DNA of 64,000 nt from Cudoniella acicularis (Eukaryota; Ascomycota; Leotiomycetes; Helotiales; Helotiaceae). The stretch spans positions 1 to 64,000 of the forward strand of contig JAAMPI010000074.1 in assembly GCA_013054445.1 (NCBI GenBank), read 5' to 3'. The translations under genes and the position numbers were made by a program. The first letter of the stretch is position 1. Every line of letters begins with the position of its first letter. A model generated the notes under the pieces. That model saw only the letters and a list, made by a program, of their open reading frames with translations, was not told the DNA's origin and did not search any database. This document shows, piece by piece, positions 33,992 to 44,761 of the stretch.

Positions 33992-36259
33992 TCATCCAAA
34001 AAATTGGCTGCTGTTTTCGCCAGATTGGAGGTCGCATTCTGTGAAGAGAGTATTCCAATATTCCCAATCGACAATATTCGTCTCGTTGGACAACTGATTG
34101 TCATCCAACTGCCAACCTGTGTTAAATCCAGAGTCCATCTGGACTGTCAAAGAATTATCGTGACCAATGGCTGTATTAGTCGTCACCCCCAAAGTTGCGG
34201 CACGTCCTCCTGAGCTTTCATACTTGGCTTTCAAACGAAAAGTTTCCAGATTTCGCGAACGTAAATCTGAGATAAATTCAGGTATTCCCATAAATTGTCC
34301 GGTCTGGCGAAGGGCGAGTTCCCGAGTATCCCAGACTTGCAGAGTCAATCTACCCACAGCCACCCGAATCTCACTCGCCCTATCTGCCAAAAGCTCGGGG
34401 TGGTTGATGTAAAGCTCTTGAATCAACTGCCAAGCGCGATCAACTTGAACTCCCAGAGGTCTATTTTTCAGCTCACTCAGGAGGGACACAAAGACATCAT
34501 ACTGAAAGTGGCCCCGAACATGCCACCCATACCTTCTCATACTCTTGGCTGTGTGAAATAAACAATCGTATCCCATGACTGTAAGGCTGTTCTCGAATAT
34601 CATTTCTCGTTCCTGTTCAGTTTTGTCGGAATTCTTCCGTGGGTGATGCGCGGATAGCCTTTTGTTCGCAATGATGGATTTTGCAACTGTTTCTGAGAGA
34701 AGATGTAGAGGTATCGAAGGATCATAGTATTTGAGGAATTTATTCCTTATTTGCTTTTCAAGCCCATCAAGCCATTTGTCCGTATCGGATGGTGAAAATG
34801 ATACTTTCTTTTGCCAGTCAAACTTTGCTACTGATTGCTGAAAATATTTGCAGAACTCGTAAATCATCTGGCAAAAAATCATTTCAGTCGGACCGGTGTG
34901 TTCCATGGGAAGCTCTCTCATATCGGGGTTAAGATCACCGTCGTTGAAATTGCCTGGAACTTTTGAGTCCCAGGTTTTGCCAAGCATTGACCATCCCACA
35001 CCGGCAGGCCCCGCGCTTCGATTGTCGAGTATCATTATTTGCCACCACAGCCTTCGTCGCATCTCACAATCGAAAACGGAAAGTTTTTGGCTTAAAAGCT
35101 CACCGTCGCGATGAATTCCCAACCGCTGGGCCAGCCTCACAGCAACCCCGCAGAGAATCCAGAAAGCATGGGGATTGTGACGAGATCGCACCGCAATCTA
35201 AAATGGACATCTGTTAAAAATGTGGAGGAAGAAAACATAGAGCCCCATACCAAGAAAAGCACCAAAGCTTGGAGCACAACAATATCCGACGACTGCAAAA
35301 ACCCTACCCGAACTAAAGATTGCTCTGCTGCTGCAGAGTACCTCGCAATAAGTGATTCCTTTGGTTCGCTCATCATATCCACACACTCTTCGTCGCTAAG
35401 GGAAACAACTGCACACATATATATTGAAAATAACAATGCCTCGAGATTTTTTGGCAGATTCTCAAGCTTCCCTGACGCATCCAGAATTTGAACTTGTAAA
35501 GTAGGAGTATGGACAATTTTCGAAAAAGGATTCACATTTTCCACGAAGATCTGCCAGAGCCTGATTATTTGCATGGGTTGAGGGTGTAAAGCCGCCAGTG
35601 GTGGAGGCTTAAAGCCGCTCGAAAGGAGTAGCCCGCTTCCACCGTCATCAGAATCGGCATTGGTGTCGAAATCCTCTTCTTCTCTGGAATATGTCTGTTG
35701 TAATATTTCTCGGGAATCTCTGAGCTAAAAGGTTCAATTAGAAGGGGAAACAGGGGTAAATGAACGGAGACAATGAACCTCAACTAGCAACGCAGTCCAT
35801 AAATTACTGCACGTGTTAGCATTTTTTAGAAACAGAGTGTGATCGCAATCCTGACTTATCAATGAATTTTGTCACACCAGGTTTCGACACTAACAGAGTG
35901 CCCTGGACCAGCTCCGAAGCCGGTGAAGTTGGCCCAGTTGGACTCGTTTGCATTTCTTCGTCATTATCATGATTTCCAGAAACCTGGTAATCAACGCTAG
36001 CCCCGTAATTTCTCAATAATTCTTCGCAACGTTTCAATCTTGCTTGTAGGTCAATATCGTTGGCTTTCTTCTTACGCCGCCTAGGAGGGGCCGGATTACT
36101 CGGAACACAATTACTTCCAGATTTGACGCAATTGGAGCACGGGTCTTGACGATTGCATTTGACTTTTCGTTGGCTGCAAAGTACACAAGAGTATCGGAGA
36201 GTCTTCGTGGTTGACGACATGCTATCAGATACCGAGGGGGTCACAGAGGCGACTTCCAT
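33992..36259 (-). CDS. Zn2Cys6 transcription factor, four exons with a 28-nt micro-exon
   Basis: Model: complement of 36259-35856, 35806-35779, 35724-35251 and 35197-33992. Introns are 35807-35855 (GTCAGG...GCTAAC...CAG), 35725-35778 (GTTCAT...TCTAAT...TAG) and 35198-35250 (GTATGG...TAG). Exon lengths 404+28+474+1206 give 704 codons, 703 residues. The zinc cluster is Cys25-x2-Cys28-x6-Cys35-x5-Cys41-x2-Cys44-x6-Cys51. Splicing gives the family text KFIDNNLWTALLVE, ELRDSREILQQTYS and LQALVLFLIAVRSRHNPHAF, followed by WILCGVAVRLAQRLGIHRDG, the core of the fungal_trans domain. The rest (FDCEMRRRLWWQIMILDNRS) is also typical. The donors GTCAGG and GTTCAT are weak, but phase and homology support them. 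It is convergent with the AflR-like gene; a functional link is only suggested by proximity. Confidence 0.87.
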
Positions 36260-36854
36260 TCATTCCGAGCAAGTTCTGGTAAGCTGCGCGTATTTTTGAA
36301 GAGACTTGGATGATTTTTGCTTTGGTGTTGATGTTTTCGATGGAAAAAGGCCGCGTCGTAGCGTTCGAGATGAAGCTGGCGAAGCCCGGGCCCCCGCTTG
36401 ATGCCTGATGACTAAGGCCAGAATAATTGTGCCGCGAAGACACGGGGTCTAGGTACTCTATACTCTACGATATCTTTTCTACTGGCGCAGAAGGCCCTTT
36501 TCAATATATAGGACATAAAATAACGAACAAATTAAAACTGGATTAAAGAAATAAAAGCACAGAACAATTAAAAAATATATTTTTATAAATATCATCTAAC
36601 CGAATGAAGTGTTTGATGTTGAGATGAAGAAATTAGAGTGCTAAAAATAATATCAATTAAAGGTATATATTCCTATAATTTATTCTTTTATTCTTAGTGG
36701 CATCCCTAGGGAGCAGAGATTTTTGGACACATTGCTTACCTGATTATCCTCTAGCAACGAGGACCCTCAAAACTCTTCGGAGTCACTTCCTCCTTCTCCT
36801 CTGTCCTTCAGCCGAAGATCCTGGGACTTTCCCGCTCCTGGGAGCCATAAGTTC
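36260..36854. other. Intergenic with AT-rich patch
   Basis: Contains the presumed promoter of the minus-strand Zn2Cys6 gene and an AT-rich patch at about 36500-36690. No gene recognised. Confidence 0.45.
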
Positions 36855-38098
36855 TTAGGAGCGGTGTTGTGGTACTGTGGGAATTGGAAAGTTTAACAAG
36901 ATCCTGCTTCCATTATCGTTTGTCATCACCGTAGGCTGCGCAGTTAGCAACCAGCCGCCGTTTTGGCCTTCCCACTTGGAGAAAGTTTCGACTACAATTC
37001 CTTGATCTGTAACTGATAATACTTGAGTCCAGTTATAGCCGAAATTGAGGTTGGTGGTGTTGTTTGAGCTTATTGACGGAGCATGAGCGGTAGCTATAGT
37101 TGCAGGCCTTGGGAAGGTGACATTCACGGCGGGACTGAAGATGTTGACGGCTATATCCCAACCAACTAAGCAAGACATTAGCATTCTAGTTACACCCAAG
37201 GTCTTCAATAACTCACTTTCATAAGTATCGGGGGCCCGTAGACTGTCACATTAAGTTCAGGTGTAAGGTCTTAGTAATATAGGTTAATCTGATCATATGA
37301 TTCATATGTCACATTTAATAACCCAGATACATTCGATTCGTTTACCGCCTGGAAAAATGACTGGATAGCAAAGGCAGTGCCTGCTAGTACAGCGAAACCG
37401 AAAGTAGCACTTTTACCACCATCCACCCACTTGAGGTCAAGTTCGCAACTTGCAAATTACCGTTGGCATCCTGGAAGGCGATTAGGGGAGTGTTTAAGCA
37501 ACCGATACATTCCAAGTACATCGTCGCAATGCCTGCGTTTGTGTCGGGAGTATACTTTTGGTGGGAAAGGCTTCCTTCCGCGTACTAACCTGTGGAGTTC
37601 CTCTGGACAATATCGTGGGGGATACCGATTGCGTCAATGTAGACCACCCTTTGCTCCTGTTAATTTGTCGGAAAACTGGTAGCTTGCTGCTTCGTTTACA
37701 ACGAGAGTGGAGATATACCATGGGAAAAGATAGTTCTGTCACTGCAGTCGCAATCGCTGCACCGCCACGTGCGGCGTGTCTGAGGGAGGCCGGACAGTTG
37801 GGCTGCTCGATTTCCAGTGAGATTTCGACATTGTAGGCTGTGAAATTGTGATGGGAATGGGTTACTTGTAAGTTAGACGCGCCAGCGAGTAAGGGTCAAG
37901 CAGCAAACTCTCATCTGACTCTGCGCCCCCATTGTTCGCGCTATATACTCGTAAATTTTGCGGCATAGCAATGGCGGTTGGCCAGATATTTTGGGCGCCA
38001 ACCCAAGGATTGAAGATCAGGCAGCCAGCAGTGCCTTTGCTCATGGTGACACCTTCGATTTCGGTTTTGAGCCTCTTCGACGCAAACAGACGGGACAA
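36855..38098 (-). pseudogene. Broken multi-exon gene of a putative membrane or secreted protein
   Basis: Coherent protein pieces on the minus strand lie in changing frames. In order: SLLLDPYSLARLTYK (near 37870), VEISLEIEQPNCPASLRHAA (about 37810), WYISTLVVNEAASYQFSDKL (about 37700), then after a one-base shift VYIDAIGIPHDIVQRNS (about 37620). After a likely intron (GTTAGT...GCAG) comes ATMYLECIGCLNTPLIAFQD (about 37490). A further one-base shift gives DLKWVDGGKSATFGFAVLAG (about 37400). The C-terminal exon from about 37170 includes GWDIAVNIFSPAVNVTF and WEGQNGGWLLTAQPTVM, ending at TGA near 36855. At least two frame breaks cannot be explained by introns. The family is not named; several potential N-glycosylation sites (NVTF, NNTT, NWTQ) suggest an extracellular face. 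Confidence 0.6.
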
Positions 38099-39250
38099 GA
38101 TGATGTTCGGCCTCGGTTATTCAGCCAATTACTTTCAGAGCTCGGACCCCCTCGAACTCTATCAAAATCTCCGAGTTCAACGTCAACTCATCGACTTCAT
38201 CCTCTCAGATCTCACAGTTTCAGTTCATCAGAAAACCCCTTGGCTCAGAAGACGCAAGTGTTCAAAAGGAGGTTTCCTCTTCAAGTATCCCTGCGGCATG
38301 TTTCCCAGATACAATTTAATTGTAAAATCAATTTCAAGCGAAAATTCTTGGTTCGCAGCTCGAAGCTTCAAGACGAAGCCGCCTTTTCAAATAATTGAGA
38401 ACTCTACTAGCCTTAACGACGACTGCTGCTCGTAGGAGTACCAGTACCAGTCTTCTGGACTTTATCCTCTTTCAATGCTTTGCGCTCCTCTGCATTGACT
38501 TTGATCCCCCACACATCCCATCTTCCCGGTGATATCTCAATACTGATATGTTGGATCAGGACCTCGAAGTGCATTTAGCAATCACATAAGATAGAGTTGA
38601 AACTGGTGTTCAAGTGGTTCTTTACTGTCATCTTTATTCATGTATCATCTCAAGACAATTTCGGTACTCTTTGGACACGTTGATGAAAGGTTGCAGTCAT
38701 AAAACTTTGGTTTTATACTGCTTAGAAGGTTCAAGAACACGTTACTGTGTTGAATTCTATGGTTTAATGTTTTTGAACACAAACGGGTTCATGGAATTCG
38801 TCGCAGTGCGAGACAATTGTTCCTGTTAAAGGGATATCAAATGTACCCGTTGCATGTCAACTCCAGCAATACCTCAAAGAATCTGCTATGCTAGAAACTT
38901 CTCGGCTGAGCTTGGGGTTCAGAATACATAGCCTCGCTTCCAGATTTTCTAAGACACATTGGTCGCATGAGAGAACTGGTCACGTGGAAGGCTAGTTTAG
39001 CGCGTACGAACCCGCTTCTGAAAGCATATAGACTCGGTCTCTTCCAAACCCCAAATCAATCCTTCTTGCCCCGAACATCTCTTGTTGATCGTACCTCTTC
39101 TCTTCGCCAGCACGCTACTTTTTCATCGGTTTCTTTACCCTGCGCGACCTCCCGGCCTTCGTACAACAACCCAAATCATTCCATTCCTACGCTCACTACT
39201 TACTACCTTTTCATCCATCGGGATGCGGAATTCGCGACGCCCTCTAAGGC
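38099..39250. other. Intergenic, upstream region of the E2 gene
   Basis: 1.15 kb with short open frames on both strands and no family resemblance. It probably holds the promoter and 5' UTR of the E2 gene. Confidence 0.4.
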
Positions 39251-42044
39251 ATGCTCTACCGGTAGTCCCAAGGGACAAAGGCGACACCGCGACTTCGCAT
39301 CCTATACCAGCTCAGCTTCAAGATTTTTTTTTCGACCCTCCATTTCAGCTGCCACAATGACGGCTGCGAAACAATCCTCCAATTGAAGGAAGCAGGCACA
39401 CATATCGAAGATGTGCTAGCTAGGTGCCAAATCATCCCACCTCTCTCCCAGCTGACTGGACTCGTATGCCCGACATGCGGAACGGAGACATGCATCGCCT
39501 GTGGGAAGAAGCCAAGCCTGAGCGCAGAAAACTTGTTCACACCCCTCGGCGTCATCAATCATTGCTGCCAGGAGAGCAGAGCGTTTGGGGTGTGGCTGCT
39601 GCTCTCAAGATTTGACGACGAAGAGCGGCGTGTGAGAGACAGAATCAAGGTCGCGAGCGCCTCAAATACCGTAAGTATAGTATGACTATTTCTTTGTCAC
39701 TCTACTCCAGAGAAATGCTTTTGCCGGATAATTAGCCCTCAAACACATAAATTAAGCATATGCTAACTCCCCGATCCTGTAGACTAGTGGGAAACCAGGT
39801 AATTCATCAAAATCGAATGGCGTTGGATACGCATCTGAGCTTGGATACCCATCTGATCCCTACACGGCTTACCATCAACATCAACACAGCGATTTATACC
39901 CGCACCACAAGGATAAAAGCCCCGAGATGTCCGACGAAATAATCACCAATACAGTGGTCCTCCTCACGGCTCTGTCTCCGGATCTTAGCGCAACTGCCCC
40001 AAACGAAACAAAATGCCTGGACGTGTCGGCACTTCGATTTAGCTTATTGCTTGATCGAATTTCTACACTGTTACGCAACGATTCCATCGAAAACATATGC
40101 GAGCGGAAGAGTTTATATGAACCTGTTATCTCTTTTCTGACAATTATATTTGACAACGACTCTCTGCAACCTCTACTATTCGAAAAGCGCTTGGACAAAA
40201 CACAATCTCCTGGTCTCAGGGTGCTCACCGAATTCAAAATGGAATCTCTCATCGCAAAGGAAGGGTTGTCTGCTTCTATTTTCGGTTCTATGGAATCTCT
40301 TTATCGTCAGGCGAAGCAGTTCCTTGAGGCGAATACGATCTCTATCGAGCCTCAAATAGACCACACCCTTGCGTCCAAAATCTGCAAATCGATAGTCCAG
40401 CTATATGAAAAGATGGCTCCGCTGAGCCCAGAACCTAATGGCGAGCTCGATTGGTCGACGTTTTGCAAGAACAACAGGGTTACGTTTTCGGAGGAAGTCC
40501 TAAGATTCCACAAATTCACTGTCAACTTCACCAAAGTTAAGAACGGCGCAGCAAATAGAGCAAATATTATTGGCAAGGAAATCTCAAATATGTTAACATC
40601 GCTGCCTGATGGTGTCTTCCTTAAGGTGGCTGAGACTAGAAGCGATGTTATGAAGGTTCTTATGGTTGGGCCTGGAGGCGGACCATACGCAGGAGGTCTT
40701 TTTGTGTGAGTATTCTCCCTATTTCTTTCTTCTCTCAGTCCAATCATGCCTTGTCTTCGCAATGCGATCTGTCCGAATAGCATATGCTGTCATAAAAGGA
40801 ATAATTTCGAACCTACGTTTTCCTTCGCTTCCCAAAGCACACGAAAGACGAATTCAAGGTTCGCTGACTATCAGATATTCTAGGTTCGACATGTTCCTAC
40901 CCACGGACTACCCAGCATCCCCACCACTCATGCATTTCGCACTACCCACCGCTGACCTTGATGGTGGCAATTTCAATCCTAACTTACATTATGGTGGCGG
41001 AGGTAAGCCTCCCTTGCCTCGTCTCTCTACCTCAAGCTAAAACATATCACAGTCTGTCTTTCCTTACTCAATACCTGGAGCGGGAGTCCCTCCGAAATGT
41101 GGCAGCCTCACAAGTCTACGATTCTGTCCGTCTTGGTTAGCGTACACTCCATGATCCTTGGAGCACCATATCCATGGTATAACGAGCCTGGGAGAGATAC
41201 CGGTAGTCAAAGCATATGTTCAGCCGCAAAATCATACAATAAACTCATACAGTGCAAGACTGTTAAGGGCGCGATGATATACTGGCTTGCCGAAGCCTTC
41301 AAAAAGCATACGACGTCGGTACACCTTTGGAAGGATATCTGTCAGACATATTGGGAGTACAACGGGAAAGCTGTTTTGGAGAGTGTGAAGACATGGGCTG
41401 CTGAAGGAAACAAGAGATTGATCTCATTCGAACCCTCAGCGACGTTAGCGAGACAGGCCATTCCTCAAAACCCTTTTCAGCAGAATAACTCAATGACCTC
41501 TTCTGCCGACGGAAAGGGAAAAGGGAAGGGAAAGGCGAAAATGACAGCAGAGACTCTCAATCTTGTGGAAAATCTAGCGGAAGCTCTTGGTCTCTCGTCT
41601 TCACCAACCGTTAAAAACGAACCTGGCGAGCCGGAAACCAGCAACAACAACTCATACAAGCGCAAAGCATCCACTCAACTCACGCCATCCACGCACTTTG
41701 AGCCACTATTTGCTGGCCCCAACCCCTCACTTACCCAAACTTGGGCTTCGGCAAACGCAAACATTGGAAACAACCAAGGCACGCTAGCCGATAATAAAAG
41801 CGCGGAAACGAAGGTCGCTGGTCATTTCAACGAAAATAAGAAGCCAGAGTATGTATGGAAATACACGGGGAAGATGGCAATCAAAGACTTGAGACTGGCC
41901 TGCAAGGACCTTGGCGTCAACGGCGCTTTGTCGATTGCGGAGACTCTTAGGAGGCTTGAAGCTTCCGTGAATGGCAATCTAGAAGAACTCGTTAATGAGG
42001 AACTAGAGCTCATCGATAAATGGGGTGAATTGCGGGATGGTTAG
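39251..42044 (+). CDS. E2 ubiquitin-conjugating enzyme with N-terminal Cys-rich zinc-binding region
   Basis: Catalyses ubiquitin transfer through a cysteine thioester. Well-supported exons are 39349-39670, 39783-40705, 40884-41002 and 41053-42044, with introns 39671-39782 (GTAAGT...GCTAAC...TAG), 40706-40883 (GTGAGT...TAG) and 41003-41052 (GTAAGC...CAG). The start is uncertain: an 11-nt exon from ATG 39251 joined by intron 39262-39348 keeps the frame (788 residues). The N-terminus has paired cysteines (CHNDGCE, CPTCGTETCIACGK). The UBC core is VGPGGGPYAGGLFVFDMFLP, TDYPASPPLMHF, NFNPNLHYGGG, then VCLSLLNTWSG with the catalytic Cys at 41055-41057, two bases after a splice junction. That arrangement fits the large UBE2O/BIRC6-type E2s. 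A Ser/Lys-rich linker and a helical C-terminal module (KMAIKDLRLACKDLGVNG) follow. It looks intact apart from the uncertain first exon. Confidence 0.85.
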
Positions 42045-43585
42045 GTGGTGGGTGGTGGCAAACTTGGAATTCGATGAATAATTAGATAGTGTTCCTTCTG
42101 ATAATACCTCACGAAAGAGAAAATTAATCAGTCTTTAGTCTACTATCGATGAATTCGTGTCATGTAGTCTACCCCACCCCTCCTCTCTCCATCTCACACA
42201 GTGATGAAGAGCAAATTACCTAGATGCCGCAAGTTTGAAAAGTGATGTCATGAAAAAAAAACACGTCAAAAGAATTCAACGACTCCTATTACTACCCTAA
42301 TCAATTTAACTAGAAAACTAGAAGATCCATTTTAAAAAAAGAAGAATTTCTCTTCCTCATTCCACCCCTTTGAAGTCATCATCTAACTTCCAAAGTATTT
42401 TCCAGTAAAAGTTTCACGTGACCAACGGCAGTTTTGCAATACACTTACAAAAGTCTCTGCTACCATGAAGCTAGTAAATATCAATAACAAAAGAGATTAC
42501 CTCAATCCAACCTATCGTGTAATTTCCCCTATCTAATATTCGACATCTTTATTTTTGGTGGTTATTTAATAAATTTTAAGTGCTTCCTTGTTTTATAATC
42601 TTGTACTGTACATGTTTTCCCACACCACTATTTGCCTCATTCCGTAACTGCTATAGATCTCTTTGCAAGACTCCCAAAATAATAGCCTCGTTCCTTACTA
42701 GCTGGTCTTTGTCATTCAATTTGTTAATTTTTTTATTGTCAACAAATAAACAAGCAAACGCTTAAACAGAGAGGGAGCGGGCGGGAAGCGGGTTGATGGC
42801 TCAGGAGTAGAGCGCAAACGCGAAACTAAAACTAAGGTATTCCTTTACGATAATTAAATATCTATCTGTCAAGACTTGAATCCTAAGCCCAAAGTTTAAA
42901 CCGTTGTCAATCCATAATTAAAATTTTAAAACTGTAAATGACTTTTTAAGGCCAAGATATCTCGGCTAACTCGTAAAGTCAGGCCCGACTCCCTCCCGGC
43001 AACCAGCTCCAAAATAGGAAGTCGAAAATCCCAAGAGAGACTATCAGGGCAGGTGAAGGATTCCGGAGACTTTCTAAAGACCGGGTTTGCCGAGGCTGTG
43101 AACCATGATGAGTTTCCTAACAATGGTGATGGTGCAGTATCGTGGGGTAGTCACAAGTTACAGTGAGGTACATAAGTAGTAGGTGCCGGCATGGCCGATA
43201 AGAGGCGGAAGGAGCGAGGAGACACAAGTGACAAGTACGGTTCGGCACTTAGAGATACAGCTCTGGAGATACCTTGGGACACAATGTGCGACCGACCAAT
43301 GGTTGCCGGTCGAGATCCAGATAGGTTGATGATTTTGGAAGGAGCTGAGGGGGGGGTCTCGGCTTTAATTGAACATTTGAGATTGTAGAAGTTGGTAGGT
43401 ATGGTGGTTAGTGGGGAAGGGATGGGCTTTGTGCCTGCTGTTTTGTGTACGATAGCTGAAGTACTTAAAAGCTGCTCTCCATGAAAGAGATCTCGAAATT
43501 TATCTGTGAATGCAATATTTCGTAGCAAACTTGCCGCAAAAGACGGCTAGATCTGTGTCGAAACGAGAGAAAAAACCGAAAAACA
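42045..43585. other. Intergenic, no gene recognised
   Basis: 1.54 kb between the E2 gene and the secreted-protein gene. Overlapping open frames on both strands near 43150-43530 are judged chance. No repeats of note. Confidence 0.4.
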
Positions 43586-44761
43586 ATGTCTTTCCTTCTC
43601 GAAACCCTGCTGGTATCCGCCCTCATCCCAACCATCACAGGATATGGAGTCTTCTTCGATCCAGGAGCAATAATCACCAAGGCATGTCCCCAAAATCGAT
43701 TCTCCACTAGTTTCAAATGCTCACTTAAAAATCTAGCTCGAAGTGACAATGATTATCCCTCAAGTTCCAGCTGCAGGGGGGCTTCATTATATCTGGCCTG
43801 GCTTGCAGCCATCGAGCGACAATTTTGTTTTTCAGGATGTTGGTGGTGATGCGCTTGGTTCTGGTGCTTGGACGTTTGCCGAGTGGACGGTTGATAGCCA
43901 GTGAGTTTTGTTGTGATGCTAAGTGGAGGGGATAGAAAGACGCTAATTTTGGATGTGAAAGGGATAATTATAATAAGACTGATGATGTGGCTGGTAAGTT
44001 GTGACTCGGAAAGATTGAGAGAAGCAAGCTCATGACGAATAGTCTATCCTGGAGACTCGATTGATATTCTGTTCAGTCTGGATGTGAATAGTGGAGAGTG
44101 GTTGGATCAATGTAAGCAATTCGGGGAGAGTAATCTTTCCATTTTCGGGAGGGCTGAGACCCCTTTTTGCCGGAATGTGTATTGTGTCAAGTCAAATAGA
44201 TTTCGGGTAGAGCGGTAAATTTTTGAGATTTTCACATGAAGCTAACTCCTTGCCGCGTACCAGGGACAACTACGCCCGGGTCTGACGGTACGGCGGCCGG
44301 TGAGCAGTTCACAGCTGCGAGTTTCATGGCCCCCGAGAGCCAGCTCGGTGAGTAAACAAATCAAAACTCTTCTCCGCCTTAACAGGGCTAATCAAAAACC
44401 ACAGCTGCATTTGGACCTTTGACTCAGGTAAGCCGACAAACACGAAAATACAAACCGATTTCATTCCGCTTGCTAACTCACTTCAGGCTCTCTTCATAAT
44501 TGAGCTTCAGGAAGGTGCCACTTGGAACTTCGGTCCATTGACATTCTCAGACATTACCATTCAAGCCCAAACAACTGGTACAGATTGGTGTTCGAGGTGA
44601 TATGCCATTATCTGAAGCAAGGCTGTATTGCGCTGACAAAAACATGCAGCCCAACTCAGGAGGACCAGTTTACGTTCTCGATGTTAACGCCTGTCAGCAC
44701 AGTGGATGGCAATACCGCCACGTGCACAATATCTAGCCTCGTTTTCATCGCACCATCTTGA
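43586..44761 (+). CDS. Small secreted protein, eight exons, probable GC-AG intron
   Basis: Exons: 43586-43681, 43737-43900, 43962-43993, 44043-44111, 44264-44347, 44405-44427, 44487-44596 and 44650-44761. The total of 690 bp gives 229 residues, with every junction in phase. Introns 2-7 are GT-AG (for example GTGAGT...GCTAAC...CAG). Intron 1 (43682-43736) begins GCATGT and ends CTAG; it is the junction that yields FDPGAIITKLEVTMIIPQVP and then AAGGLHYIWPGLQPSSDNF. The signal peptide is MSFLLETLLVSALIPTITG. Later pieces are GSGAWTFAEWTVDSQ, VAVYPGDSIDILFSLDVNSG, AFGPLTQALFIIELQEGATW, and a Cys pair (DWC and TATC). It resembles uncharacterised fungal secreted beta-sandwich-like proteins. No catalytic motif recognised, so role unknown; a cell-wall or extracellular role is inferred only from secretion. 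Confidence 0.8.
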
